A DNA stretch of 64,000 bases, taken from contig NC_134643.1 in NCBI RefSeq assembly GCF_030463565.1, positions 72,001 through 136,000 of the forward strand, in the 5' to 3' direction. The notes under the pieces are model-generated. The model ran no database searches. It worked only from the letters and a program-made list of their open reading frames with translations, and was not told the origin of the DNA. Positions 12,301 through 24,300 of the stretch are shown here, piece after piece. Each line of letters begins with the position of its first letter. Positions within the stretch are counted from its first letter, which is position 1. The stretch is from Pelecanus crispus (lineage: Eukaryota > Chordata > Aves > Pelecaniformes > Pelecanidae). The position numbers and the translations under genes were made by a program.

Positions 12301-15300
12301 AGCGTTAGCCATATGCAAAGTGAACTTGCTTGCAAATCAGAATTAGTCTTTCATTTGCAAGAGCACATAGCACAGTTGTTTCGGGAGATAGAAGGGCTGA
12401 AAAGAACCTCTGACCAAGCTGAAGCTAAGGCAGCGAGTCTTCAGACAGAATTGGAGGAGAGTCAAGCAAAAATTTCTAGAGAGGGCAGTCTGGAAGACCT
12501 GAAAACACTTATGCACCGAAAGGATGAAGAAATGGAATTTCTTATTTTGCAGTTAAGGGAGAAAAGTGAAGCTCTCGATAATGTGCAGGCACAGTTGCTG
12601 GAAAAAGAGGATTCAGTCAAGAGACTATGTAGTCAGTTGGAAACTCAAGCTCAGGTACATGAGGAACAAAGCAAGCGGCTACAAACAGAGTTGCTTGAAA
12701 TTCAGGAGAAGCAAGATGACGGTGCAGAAGCAGCTAAACAAAAGAATCAAATGCAGAGGAAGTTGCAAGCTGCACTTATCTCTAGAAAAGAGGCACTAAA
12801 TGAGAGCAAATCTCTAAAAGAGGAGCTGGCTAATGCTAAAACTACTATTGAAAATCTTTGTGTCAAGTTGACAAATATGGAAAGCCAAATATGTGGCCAT
12901 GTTAAAGAAACAGATACTTTAACAGAAAAGTTAGTGGGCCTCACTGAAGAGCGAGAAAAACTTATTGCAGAAGTTGATAAAGTACTTACAGAAAACCAGA
13001 ATCTTGATGGATGCTGTAAAAACCTGACATTTACGCTAGATAGAGTTGTTCTAGAGAAGGAGAAGCTGGAGAAGGAGATGGAATCCTTGAAATGCTTTCA
13101 AGCCACTGAGAGTTCTGAGTGGCATGAGAAATACAGGGAGCTTCAGAAAGAATATGAAACTCTCCTGCAGTCATATGAGAATGTGAGTAATGAGGCTGAA
13201 CGGATTCAGCGTGTTTTGGAAACTGTTAGGCAGGAAAAGCAGGAAATTTTCATTAAGCTGAAAAGTGTTGAAGCAAAAAAAGAGGAAACAGATAAGCAGC
13301 TACAGGAAGCTGGACAGGAAATTGATGGAATGAAAGAGAAAATGAGGAAATTTGCAAAATCAAAGCAACAAAAGATCCTGGAACTAGAGGAGGAGAATGA
13401 GAAGCTTAGAGCAGAGGTGCATTTTACAGATGGAGACCTACACAGGACTGGAGATGTCTTTACAAATACTAACCTGAAAGAAGATTTGGAGAGCTCTAGG
13501 AGGGATTGCCAGTCTCTTTCTATTCAGCTTGAGACAGTAATGGCTGAAAAGGAGTCTCTTAATCAGGAGATCACAGGCTTAAAGTGTTGTTTGGAGTTAA
13601 CAGAATCTAAGCTGAAGGAAAGCAGAGAACTGGTAGACAAGTATGTTGCTCAGAAGACAACAAGGGAAGGGGAAGAAACAAATCAGGCAGTTGCAACACC
13701 ACCACCAATGGAGAAGACTGAAAATCAAGTGGACATAAGCTTTAGACCAGAGTCTCCTACTGCAGAGCTGGAACAAAAAGCATTTGAAGGTAGTAGCCCT
13801 TGTGAAGATCTTTGTACCTACATGCAGCAGATAGCTGAACTCACAGAGCGGATCACAGAACTAGAAGATAATAGGAGGGCTTCAGAGCAACAGCTGGGTG
13901 ACATCCGCATGTGTGTTGAGACTTTAGCAGGTGAGAAGAGGGATTTAGAGACCCAAATGGAAGAGAAAGTCCATGAATTGAGTGCTCTTCAGGACACAGT
14001 AGCGAAGATGGAACAAACAGTCCAAAAAACCAAAGATGATCTCATCAGAATGACAGAACTGAAGGACACACTAGTGGCTGAGAAGGATGATTTGGAAGAA
14101 GGGCTCATGAATCAGCTGGCAGAACTTAATGGGAGTATTGGAAACTATCAGCAAGATGCAACAGACCTCCAGATCAAAAATGAGCAACTGAAACATGAGC
14201 TTCAGAGTTTGCAGAGAATGATGCATGAACTGGAGGAGGAGAAATGTCAGATGGCAAAGGAGAAAAGTAAAGCAAGTTCAGAAAAGCAAAAGGAATTTGC
14301 AGAAAAGCTAAAATGCAGTTGGAGGGGAGACAGCAGCACACATGTAAAGGAGCTTCAGGAACTGCTCAGACAGAAACAGCAGGAGATTAAGCAGCTGCAG
14401 AAGGACTGTATTAAAAGCCAGGAAAAGAACAGTAGTTTAGAAAGAACTGTTAAAGCTCTGGAATTTCTGCAGAGTGAGTCTCAGAAAGAGGTAGAAACAG
14501 CCAAAGAGACTTTAGCTAAAGCAATTGAAGACACCAAGAAAGCCCAAGCAGAGCTTGCTCTCTGCAGAGTAGTATTGGATGACACTCAGAGTGAGGCAGC
14601 AAGGGTTCTAGCAGAGAGTGTCAAAGTGAAAGAAGAGTTGCAGGCAAGCAAAGAGAATATTAAAATTCAAATGAAGAAAAAAGATGAGGACTTTGAGAGA
14701 AGACTGGAACAGGAAAAAGACAAGCACTCAAAGGAAATTAAAAACATGGAAGAAAAGCTGGCAACTTTGCAGAGGGAGAAAGACTGTATGGAAACAACTG
14801 TTGGTGATCTTCAAGACTGCTTGAAAACAAAGGATCAAGAAGCCAAGCAATTGGAAGGCAACCTAAACAAAACACTAGCCCAGCTTGCAGCCTTCACCAG
14901 GAGTATGTCTTCCCTTCAGGATGACAGGGATAGAGTCATAGGTGAATCAAAAACATGGGAGAAGAAATTCACTGAATCTATTCAAAAGAAGGAGGAAGAA
15001 ATACGTTCAAAAGAGGAAACTTGTGTTGTGCTAAAGGACCAGATGAAGCAGATGACCATACATGTGGAAGAACTTCAGGCTCATATATCCAGGTAAAGAA
15101 GGTGATAATAACTCAGCTGGTATTCTTATATTTCCTTTTGACAAGGCAGCAGCCATAGGTGAGGTAGGATTCCCCTTTCCTGTTGCAGTATACCAGAAAG
15201 AAAGAATTTTGAGTATGTAAATATGCTAAATGTGACATGTGATTGGCAAAACTAATGAATGCCTAAGATGGAGACCAAAATTAGTACTCCTAATAAAGCC

Positions 15301-18300
15301 ATAAATATAATAAGGCTTATCTCCTGGATCACTTATGCTTGGATGGAAAAGAGGTTTGGAGTTATGTTGTAGGGAGTTACTATGTATTTGTTGTCTGCAC
15401 AAGGATACAAGGAGATTAACACTGCAAAAATATTCCTTCTTCTCATGGTTAGGGTACCCATGTTAAACCTATTCTCTGTGACAAGCAGTAGCCATCTGAG
15501 TACTATCTAGAGTCTTTATTAATCTGAAATTTGAAATAGATTCTTTTGCATAGAGTTATTGCATTCAGAGATTAAACTTGGCATGTCAAGAGAGCACTGG
15601 GATACATCATTCCAGTTTAATCCCAAAATAGATTTTGAGGGAAAGATGGAGCTATGGAAACATACCAAAATGTACATCTGGGAATTTCCAAAATTCAAAC
15701 CCAAACTGTTCTTACATGAGTAAAATTGTTTTATAAAGTTTGTAATCAAAATGCTGTATCTTTGCATGCTGGAATGTGAAATGAGCATCAAGCATATGAG
15801 AACAGCGATTTCATTGATTTTTTTTGTTTGTTTGGTTGGTTTGGGGTTTTTTTGTTAGCTACAATGGTTGAGAGAAAGAAGCATTTTAATGAAAAGGAGG
15901 TGATAACATTCAGTGTTTAACCTCCTCCATTTTTTCAATATTAACATAAAGATTTATCTCACTGGACAACTTTTAAAAAATATTCCCCAGCACCAGCCCC
16001 TTCAGACAGTACTGCAGTCAGAACTTTAAAAGATGCCTTGAATTTTAAATTGAGGGAAAACTAATCATCTGGATATTTCCAGCTTGCTTTCTTAAAGTAA
16101 AACTGATTTTGTGGCTTTTCTAAATTAGTATAATCAATTAAAACTATTACTGTGGTTTTGGATACTGAGATACTTGATTGATTTGGGACTGACTTTCCCT
16201 TCTCTGTTTTCAGGCTGGAACGCAACAAGAAAGACTGGGAGTCTGAATCCAGGAAGGAGATTCAGCATCATCAAAAGACATGTGAAATGTTGCAGGAGGA
16301 AAAAAAGGAGCTTTTGACTCAGCTTGAAGGGTCTCAGAAACTGTACAGGAAGTCTCAGAATGAACAGCAGAAACTGGAGTCAGAAATCTGCAGCCTCAGA
16401 GATCAGCTTGCTGACTTACAGAGTTCCTTTACCAAATGTGAATTGGTCAGAGAAGAGCTGGGCAGTATAGTCAAACACCAAGAGACCAGTATCCAGAATT
16501 TTAAATTCAGCTGTGAACAGCTTGAGGCTGATCTGCAAGCTTCCAAGGACCTAACAAATAAACTGCATGAAGAAACTAGTGCCAAGGATCAAAAGATCAT
16601 TAGTTTGCTGTCTGCTAAGGAAGAAGCAGTTATGGCTGCTCTATCTGAATTACAGCAGCAACATTCTGAAGAGATGAAAGAGTTGGAGCATAGACTAAGT
16701 AAGGAGAAAGAAGATAAAAAAGCCTTGGAAAATGAGAAGAACAAATTTCTTGACAAACTTGATCATCTCACCGAAAAGATGAAGGTAAGCAGAGAAGAAA
16801 GTAAGCAGCAGAAGGCACAACTGGACTCCTTCACCAAGTCCATGTCATCTTTGCAAGATGACAGAGACCGCATACTGAGAGACTACAAGCAACTTGAGGA
16901 ACGTCATCTTGTTATAATCTTGGAAAAAGACCAGCTAATTCAAGAGGCTGCTGCTGAAAATAATAAGCTCAAGGAAGAAATCAGAGGTTTTCATAGCCGG
17001 ATGGATGACCTCAACTCTGAGAATGCCAAGCTGAATGCAGAGTTGGTGCGATATAGAGAAGACCTGAACCAAGTGATTTCAATAAAGGACTCCCAACAGA
17101 AACAACTTCTCAAAACACAGCTTCAGCGGATCCAAACTCTGGAAAAGGAGAAGGCAATCATAGAAACACAGCTGAAAGAGTCCGAGCATACTCAGGATGA
17201 TCTTAGGAAGTGCATGGAGGCCTTGAGAGAGGATAAAGTCAGTATGTCTCAAGAGATTGAAACCCTTACATCCTCTCTGTCTCGGGTGCAGAGTGAGATG
17301 ACAGCATTACGTGAGGGGGGTCCTGTCATGGAGTGTCAAGCACAACTGAAGGCCCAAGAAGAAGAGACACAAGAACTGAGTCATAAGCTTTCCCTCTCAC
17401 AGAAAAGGATAACAGAACTTGAAGGGGAACTAGTATGTGTTCAAAGGGATGCAGCCAAGAGAGTGGGAGAGGCTGAGGACAGGCTTCGAAAGGAATTGAA
17501 GCACCTACATCATGATGCAGGGGTAATGAGGAATGAAACAGAAACAGCAGAAGAGAGAGTAGCAGAGTTGGCACGGGACTTGATGGAAATGGAACAGAAA
17601 TTTCTGGCAGTCACAGATGAAAACAAAGATCTCAGAGCTCAAATTCAGTCGTTTGGGAAGTCCATGAGCTCTCTTCAGGATAGCCGGGACCAGGCCAATG
17701 AAGAACTTCATGTTTTGAAACAGAAATACTCTGCAGACTTAGAGGAACAAAAGAGTCTAGTGCAGAATCTTCAGAAACAGATGGTTCAGCTACAAAAGGA
17801 GCAATATTCTACTGCCAGGGACCGAGATACAGTGAAGTCTGAGCTGACAGAACTGCAGAAAGCCACTGATGAAAGAGGTCTCTTGGCCCAGATTGAGAAA
17901 CTTAATCAGAAGCTCAGAGCCAAAGATGATGAGCTTCTGCATTTGTCTTCGGAACTGGAAGGCTCTTCCAACCAAGTCAAATCTTTCTCCAAGGCTATGG
18001 CAAGCCTGCAGAATGAGCGAGACCGTCTGCTGAATGAACTGGGCAAAACATGTAAGATCGAAGAAGTAAAGCAACAAGCAGAAGGGAGCACTTCCACCAC
18101 TCCTTCAGAAGTGCAGAGTCTTAAGAAGGCACTGTCCTCCTTGCAGAATGACAGAGACAGAGTAGTAAGTCCTTGTTCTCTCTTCCTGCTCTTACTTAAA
18201 GCCCCATAGGAGATTTGGATCTTCAGATCTTAAAAATCAGCACGCATAGATCTGGTATTTGCAATGTGAAACACAGATCATTGTCTTCACAGAATCACAG

Positions 18301-21300
18301 AATAGGTGAGGTTGGAAGGGACTTCTGGAGATCTTCTAGTCCAACCCCCCTGCTCAAACAAGGTCAGCTGGAATAGGTTGCCCAAGACAGTGTCCAGTCA
18401 GATTTTGAATATCTCCACTGATGGATATTCCACAACTTCTCTGGGCAATCTGTTTTTTCATGTATCTGGAAGTAATGGTTTCCAGAATTAGTTGCTCCAT
18501 CACCTTCTCAGGGATGAAGATGAGGCTGACTAGCCTGCAGTTCCCCAGTTCCTCCTTCTTGCCCTTCTTGTAGATAGACATTTGCTTTCTTCCAGTCTTC
18601 AGGAACCTCTCCCAGTCACCATGACCTTTCAAAGGTAATTGAGTTGCCCTCCAGTGACTTTAGCACTTGTGGGCATGCTCCATCAGATCCCATGGATTTA
18701 GTATGTGCCATCTATGTTATCTTCTCTGACATATGAAAGCTGTGATTTCATTGTTAACTTTGCGGGGTGGTTTCTCTTGTTAGCTTGATTTAAAATATGG
18801 TGTCGTGGTTTAGCCCCAGCCAGCAACTAAGCACCACGCAGCCGCTCGCTCACTCCCCCTACCCCGATGGGATGGGGGAGAGAATTGGAGGAGTAAGAGT
18901 GAGAAACACTCCTGGGCTGAGATAAGAACAGTTTAATAATTGAAATAAAGTAAAATAGTAATGCTAATAGTAACAGTATAATAATGATAATAATAATAAT
19001 GATACACGAAGCAAGTGATGCACAATGCAATTGCTCACCACCCGCCGACCGATACCCAGACAGTTCCCGAGCAGCGATCGCTGCTCCCCGGCCAACCCCC
19101 CCCAGTTTATATACTGAGCATGACGTCATATGGTATGGAATAGCCCTTTGGTCAGTTTGGATCAACTATTCTGGCTGTGCCCCCTCCCAGTTTCTTGTGC
19201 GCCTGGCAGAGCATGGGAAGCTGAAAAAGTCCTTGACTAGCATAAGCAGTACTCAGCAACAACTACAAACATCAGCCTGTTATCAACATTCTTCTCCTAC
19301 TAAATCCAAAACACAGCACTATGCCTGCTGTTAGGAAGAAAATTAACTCTATCCCAGCCGAAACCAGGACAGTATCCACCCCTTATTCTATACCATCTAC
19401 GTCATGCACAGGCCCTCCCCTTTCCAATGTGTTCCAATTAATCACCACCCCTTTCCCTATCTTGATATACACACAGATATCATTCCCTTCGTCTATGGCC
19501 CATCCCTCTAAAATGTCCATTGAGTTCATTTAGCCCATGACTTTGGGTTCCATCTGTCATCACAGTCTTTCAGAGCAGGACAGGTGGTGTGCAGTGTTGG
19601 ACTGTTGCATGCTGAAGTCAGTTCTCATTCCAACATGGTTTCATCAAAGTTCATTTTCCTTAGGCTGGGCAATTCTTACTGCAATACCATTGATGCGGCA
19701 TATAGCAATCATAATATATAGTATTATATACTTAATATTAACCTACTATATTATTATATTAACATGCAGTTAAGAGATAACATATAGTTAAGAGATAACA
19801 TACAGTATTATAAAGCAATTAATATTATACAATTCAGTTCATTGGCTATTTTCACCCAAAATCAGATTCCCTTGAGGTACACATTGGGCTTCCCCATCCT
19901 TTCGCATCACCCACCAAGTGCACCCAGGTCCTTGAGCAAAAGCAATCCCACGAATGGGTTTGCCTTTGCCAGAGGGGGAAGTAACCCAGACTGTCTTCCC
20001 CAGCATATTTTTCATGTGCACTACAGGAACTTTATCTCCTTCTACAGTACGTAAAAGTTTTGATTGGGCAGGGCCAGCTCGATTGGCAGATCCCCTGCTG
20101 TTGACTAACCAGGTGGCTTTTGCTAAATGCGTATCCCAATGTTTAAACGTCCCACCACCCATTGCTCTCAGGGTAGTCTTTAACAATCCATTGTATCGCT
20201 CAATTTTCCCGGAGGCTGGTGCATGGTAAGGGATGTGATATACCCACTCAATGCCGTGCTCTTTGGCCCAGGTGTCTATGAGGTTGTTTCGGAAATGAGT
20301 CCCGTTGTCTGACTCAATTCTTTCTGGGGTGCCATGTCGCCACAGGACTTGCTTTTCAAGGCCCAGGATGGTGTTCCGGGCGGTGGCATGGGGCACGGGA
20401 TATGTTTCCAGCCATCCAGTGGTTGCTTCCACCATGGTGAGCACATAGCGCTTGCCCTGGCGGGTCTGTGGGAGCGTGATGTAATCAATCTGCCAGGCCT
20501 CCCCATATTTATATTTTAGCCATCGTTCACTATACCCAAGGGGCTTGAACTGCTTGGCTTGCTTGATTGCAGCGCATGTTTCACACTCATGAATAACCTG
20601 TGCAATACTGTCCATAGTTAAGTCCACCCCTCGATCACGAGCCCATTTATACGTTGCATCCCTTCCTTGATGGCCTGAGGCATCATGGGCCCACCGAGCT
20701 ATAAATAATTCACCCTTATGTTGCCAGTCCAAATCCACCTGAGCCACTTCAATCTTAGCAGCCTGATCTACTTGCTGGTTGTTTTGATGTTCTTCAGTGG
20801 CCCGACTCTTAGGTACATGAGCATCTACATGACGAACTTTTACAACCAGGTTCTCTACCCGGGCAGCAATATCTTGCCACAATGCGGCAGCCCAGATTGG
20901 TTTGCCTCTGCGCTGCCAGTTGCTCTGCTTCCATTGCTGCAGCCACCCCCACAGGGCATTTGCCACCATCCATGAGTCAGTATAGAGATAAAGGACTGGC
21001 CACTTTTCTCTTTCAGCAATATCTAAAGCCAGCTGGATGGCTTTCACCTCTGCAAACTGACTCGACTCCCCTTCTCCTTCAGCAGTTTCTGCGACTTGTC
21101 GTATAGGACTCCATACAGCAGCTTTCCACCTCCGATGCTTTCCCACAAGACGACAGGACCCATCAGTGAACAGGGCATATTGCTTTTCATTTTCTGGCAA
21201 TTTATTATACAGTGGGGCCTCTTCAGCACGTGTCACCTCCTCCTCTGGTGATATTCTAATGTTTTTTCCTTCTGGCCAGTCCATGATCACTTCCAGGATT

Positions 21301-24300
21301 CCTGGGCGACTGGGGTTTCCTATTCGAGCCCGTTGTGTGATCAATGCAACCCACTTACTCCATGTAGCATCAGTTGCATGATGTGTAGAGGGGACCCTCC
21401 CTTTGAACATCCAGCCCAACACCGGCAGTCGGGGTGCCAGCAGGAGCTGTGCTTCAGTACCAACCACTTCTGAAGCAGCTCGAACCCCTTCATATGCTGC
21501 CAGTATCTCTTTCTCAGTTGGAGTGTAGCGGGCTTCGGATCCTCTGTATCCCCGACTCCAAAACCCTAGGGGTCGACCTCGAGTCTCCCCTGGTGCTTTC
21601 TGCCAGAGGCTCCAGGTAGGGCCATTCTCCCCGGCTGCGGTGTAGAGCACATTTTTAATATCCTGCCCTGCCCGGACTGGCCCAAGGGCTACTGCATGAA
21701 CTATCTCACGTTTAATTTGTTCAAAGGCTTGTTGTTGCTCAGGGCCCCATTTGAATTCGTTCTTCTTCCGGGTCACTTGATAGAGAGGGCTTACGATCTG
21801 GCTGTAATTTGGAATATGCATTCTCCAAAACCCCACAACGCCTAAGAAAGCTTGTGTTTCCTTTTTGCTAGTTGGTGGGGACATAGCTGTTATTTTGTTG
21901 ATCACATCCATTGGGATCTGACGACGTCCATCTTGCCATTTTATTCCTAAAAACTGGATCTCCTGTGCAGGCCCCTTGACCTTACTCTGTTTTATGGCAA
22001 AACCAGCCTTCAGAAGGATTTGGACTATTTTCTTTCCCTTCTCAAAAACTTCTTCTGCTGTATTGCCCCACACAATGATGTCATCAATGTACTGCAGATG
22101 TTCTGGAGCTTCACCCTGTTCCAGTGCTGTCTGGATCAGTTCATGGCAAATGGTGGGGCTGTGCTTCCACCCCTGGGGCAGTCGGTTCCAGGTGTACTGA
22201 ACACCCCTCCAGGTAAAAGCAAACTGGGGTCTGCACTCTGCTGCCAAAGGGATGGAGAAAAATGCATTAGCAATATCAATTGTGGCATACCACTTAGCTG
22301 CCTTTGACTCCAGTTCATATTGAAGTTCTAGCATGTCTGGCACGGCAGCACTCAGCGGCGGTGTAACTTCGTTCAGGCCACGATAGTCCACTGTTAGTCT
22401 CCACTCCCCATTAGACTTTCGCACTGGCCATATGGGACTGTTAAAGGGTGAGCGAGTCTTGCTGATCACTCCCTGGCTCTCCAGTCGACGAATCAGGTTA
22501 TGGATGGGAATCAGGGAGTCTCGGTTGGTGCGATATTGCCGCCTGTGCACAGTTGTGGTAGCAATCGGCACCTGTTGTTCCTCAACCTTCAGCAACCCTA
22601 CAATTGAAGGGTCCTCTGAGAGACCGGGCAAGGTGGACAACTGTTTAATTTCCTCTGTCTCCAAAGCAGCTATACCAAAAGCCCACCGGTACCCTTTTGG
22701 GTCCTTGAAATACCCTCTCCTGAGGTAGTCTATGCCAAGGATGCACGGAGCATCTGGGCCAGTCACAATGGGGTGCTTTTGCCACTCATTCCCAGTTAGG
22801 CTCACTTCAGCTTCCAGTACAGTGAGCTGTTGGGATCCCCCTGTCACTCCAGAAATACAAATGGGTTCTGCCCCTCTATAGTTTGATGGCATTAGCGTGC
22901 ACTGTGCACCAGTGTCCACTAGAGCCTTATACTCCTGTGGGTCTGACGTTCCAGGCCATCGAATCCACACAGTCCAGTAAACCCGGTTGTCCCTTTCCTC
23001 CACCTGGCTGGAGGCAGGGCCCCTCTAACACTGGTCACAGTATTCGCTGTTCACTTCCTGTAAATGTGAATCAAAAGTTCCCTGATCAAGGTCGGAAGTA
23101 AAATTAGCCCTCTTACTCTGTCTCGGGAACTGCTCACTGGAAACTGGAGCTGCAATTTTCCTGGGAGAACCGCCTTTTCTAATAGTTTTTCCTTGCAATT
23201 CACGCACCCGTGCCTCTAAGGTTGAGGTGGGTTTTCCATCCCACTTTCTCATGTCCTCTCCATAATCACGCAGGTAAAACCACAGGGTGCCCCGTGGTGT
23301 GTATCCTCTATATCCTCTCTCTTGAGCATAGGGACGTTGACTCCTAATGGCTGAGACACTGGTCCGTGCAGGTGGGGAGTAGGACAGATCCTCTCTGAGT
23401 TGTTGGAACTCTTGGCATATTTTTTCAGACAGTTTTTCCACAGCCGAGACACAGGCCCGTAGGGAGGAAGAGAGCTTTTCTTCGTAGTCCCGGAGTTGTC
23501 TAGCCACTTCATCCACCGTTGGTGCCTCGTCGTCTTTCCAGGCTAGTATTGCCAACGAGTTGGAATACGATGCTGGTGCGCTCCGTACCACCTTCCGCCA
23601 CATGGATTGTGTGCACCTGACTTCATCTGGGTCTTTGGTTAACCGCTCATCATTCAGGTCACTGTAAATCACCTCCAGCACGCCTAATTCCCTCAGGTAC
23701 TGGATACCTTTCTCTACGGTGGTCCATTTGCTTGGGCGGTATAAAACATCCTCCTTGAAGGGATACCTTTCCTTCACGCTTGACAGAAGTCGCCTCCAGA
23801 GGCTGAGCGGTTTTGCCCCTTTTCCAATTGCTTTGTCAATGCCCCCTTCCCTGGAAAGGGATCCCAGCTGCTTGGCTTCCCTACCCTCTAAATCCAGGCT
23901 ACTGGCCCCGTTATCCCAGCATCGGAGCAGCCAGGTGATGATGTGCTCGCCTGGATGACGACCAAAATCTTTTCGCATATCTCGCAGCTCACTCAGGGAT
24001 AGGGATCGGGTGGTCACCATCTCATTTATGGGTTCTTCCTCCTCTGGTTCTCGTGATGGCCCTGGTTCATCTTCATCCCTTACTAAACGAACTGATTTCC
24101 TCGTGTATTTTTTCTTCTGTATAGGGGCAACTGATACCGGCGCAGGTTGGTTCTCTGGTTTAGCCACAGTGTCTGTCACTGGGGTTTGAGTAGCCGCAGT
24201 GCTCATGGCTGTGGCTGGAGTAGCCACAGTGCCTGGGGCAGGGGTTTGAGTAGCTGCAAGGCCTGTAGTGGGGGTTGGAGTAGCCGCAGGGCCTGTAGTG

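Noticed and set aside
18165..18209. In-frame extension of GOLGB1 past exon h
   Set aside because: It follows a consensus GTAAGT donor, and the next exon at 26716 continues the conserved giantin sequence.
18827..19334. Matching 112- and 116-residue frames in both LTRs
   Set aside because: They overlap on opposite strands inside LTR sequence, include a poly-Ile run from an ATT repeat, and recur only because the LTRs are duplicates.
19372..19838. A possible env or accessory gene downstream of pol
   Set aside because: Only 467 AT-rich bases, with no long frame and no signal peptide or membrane-spanning pattern.
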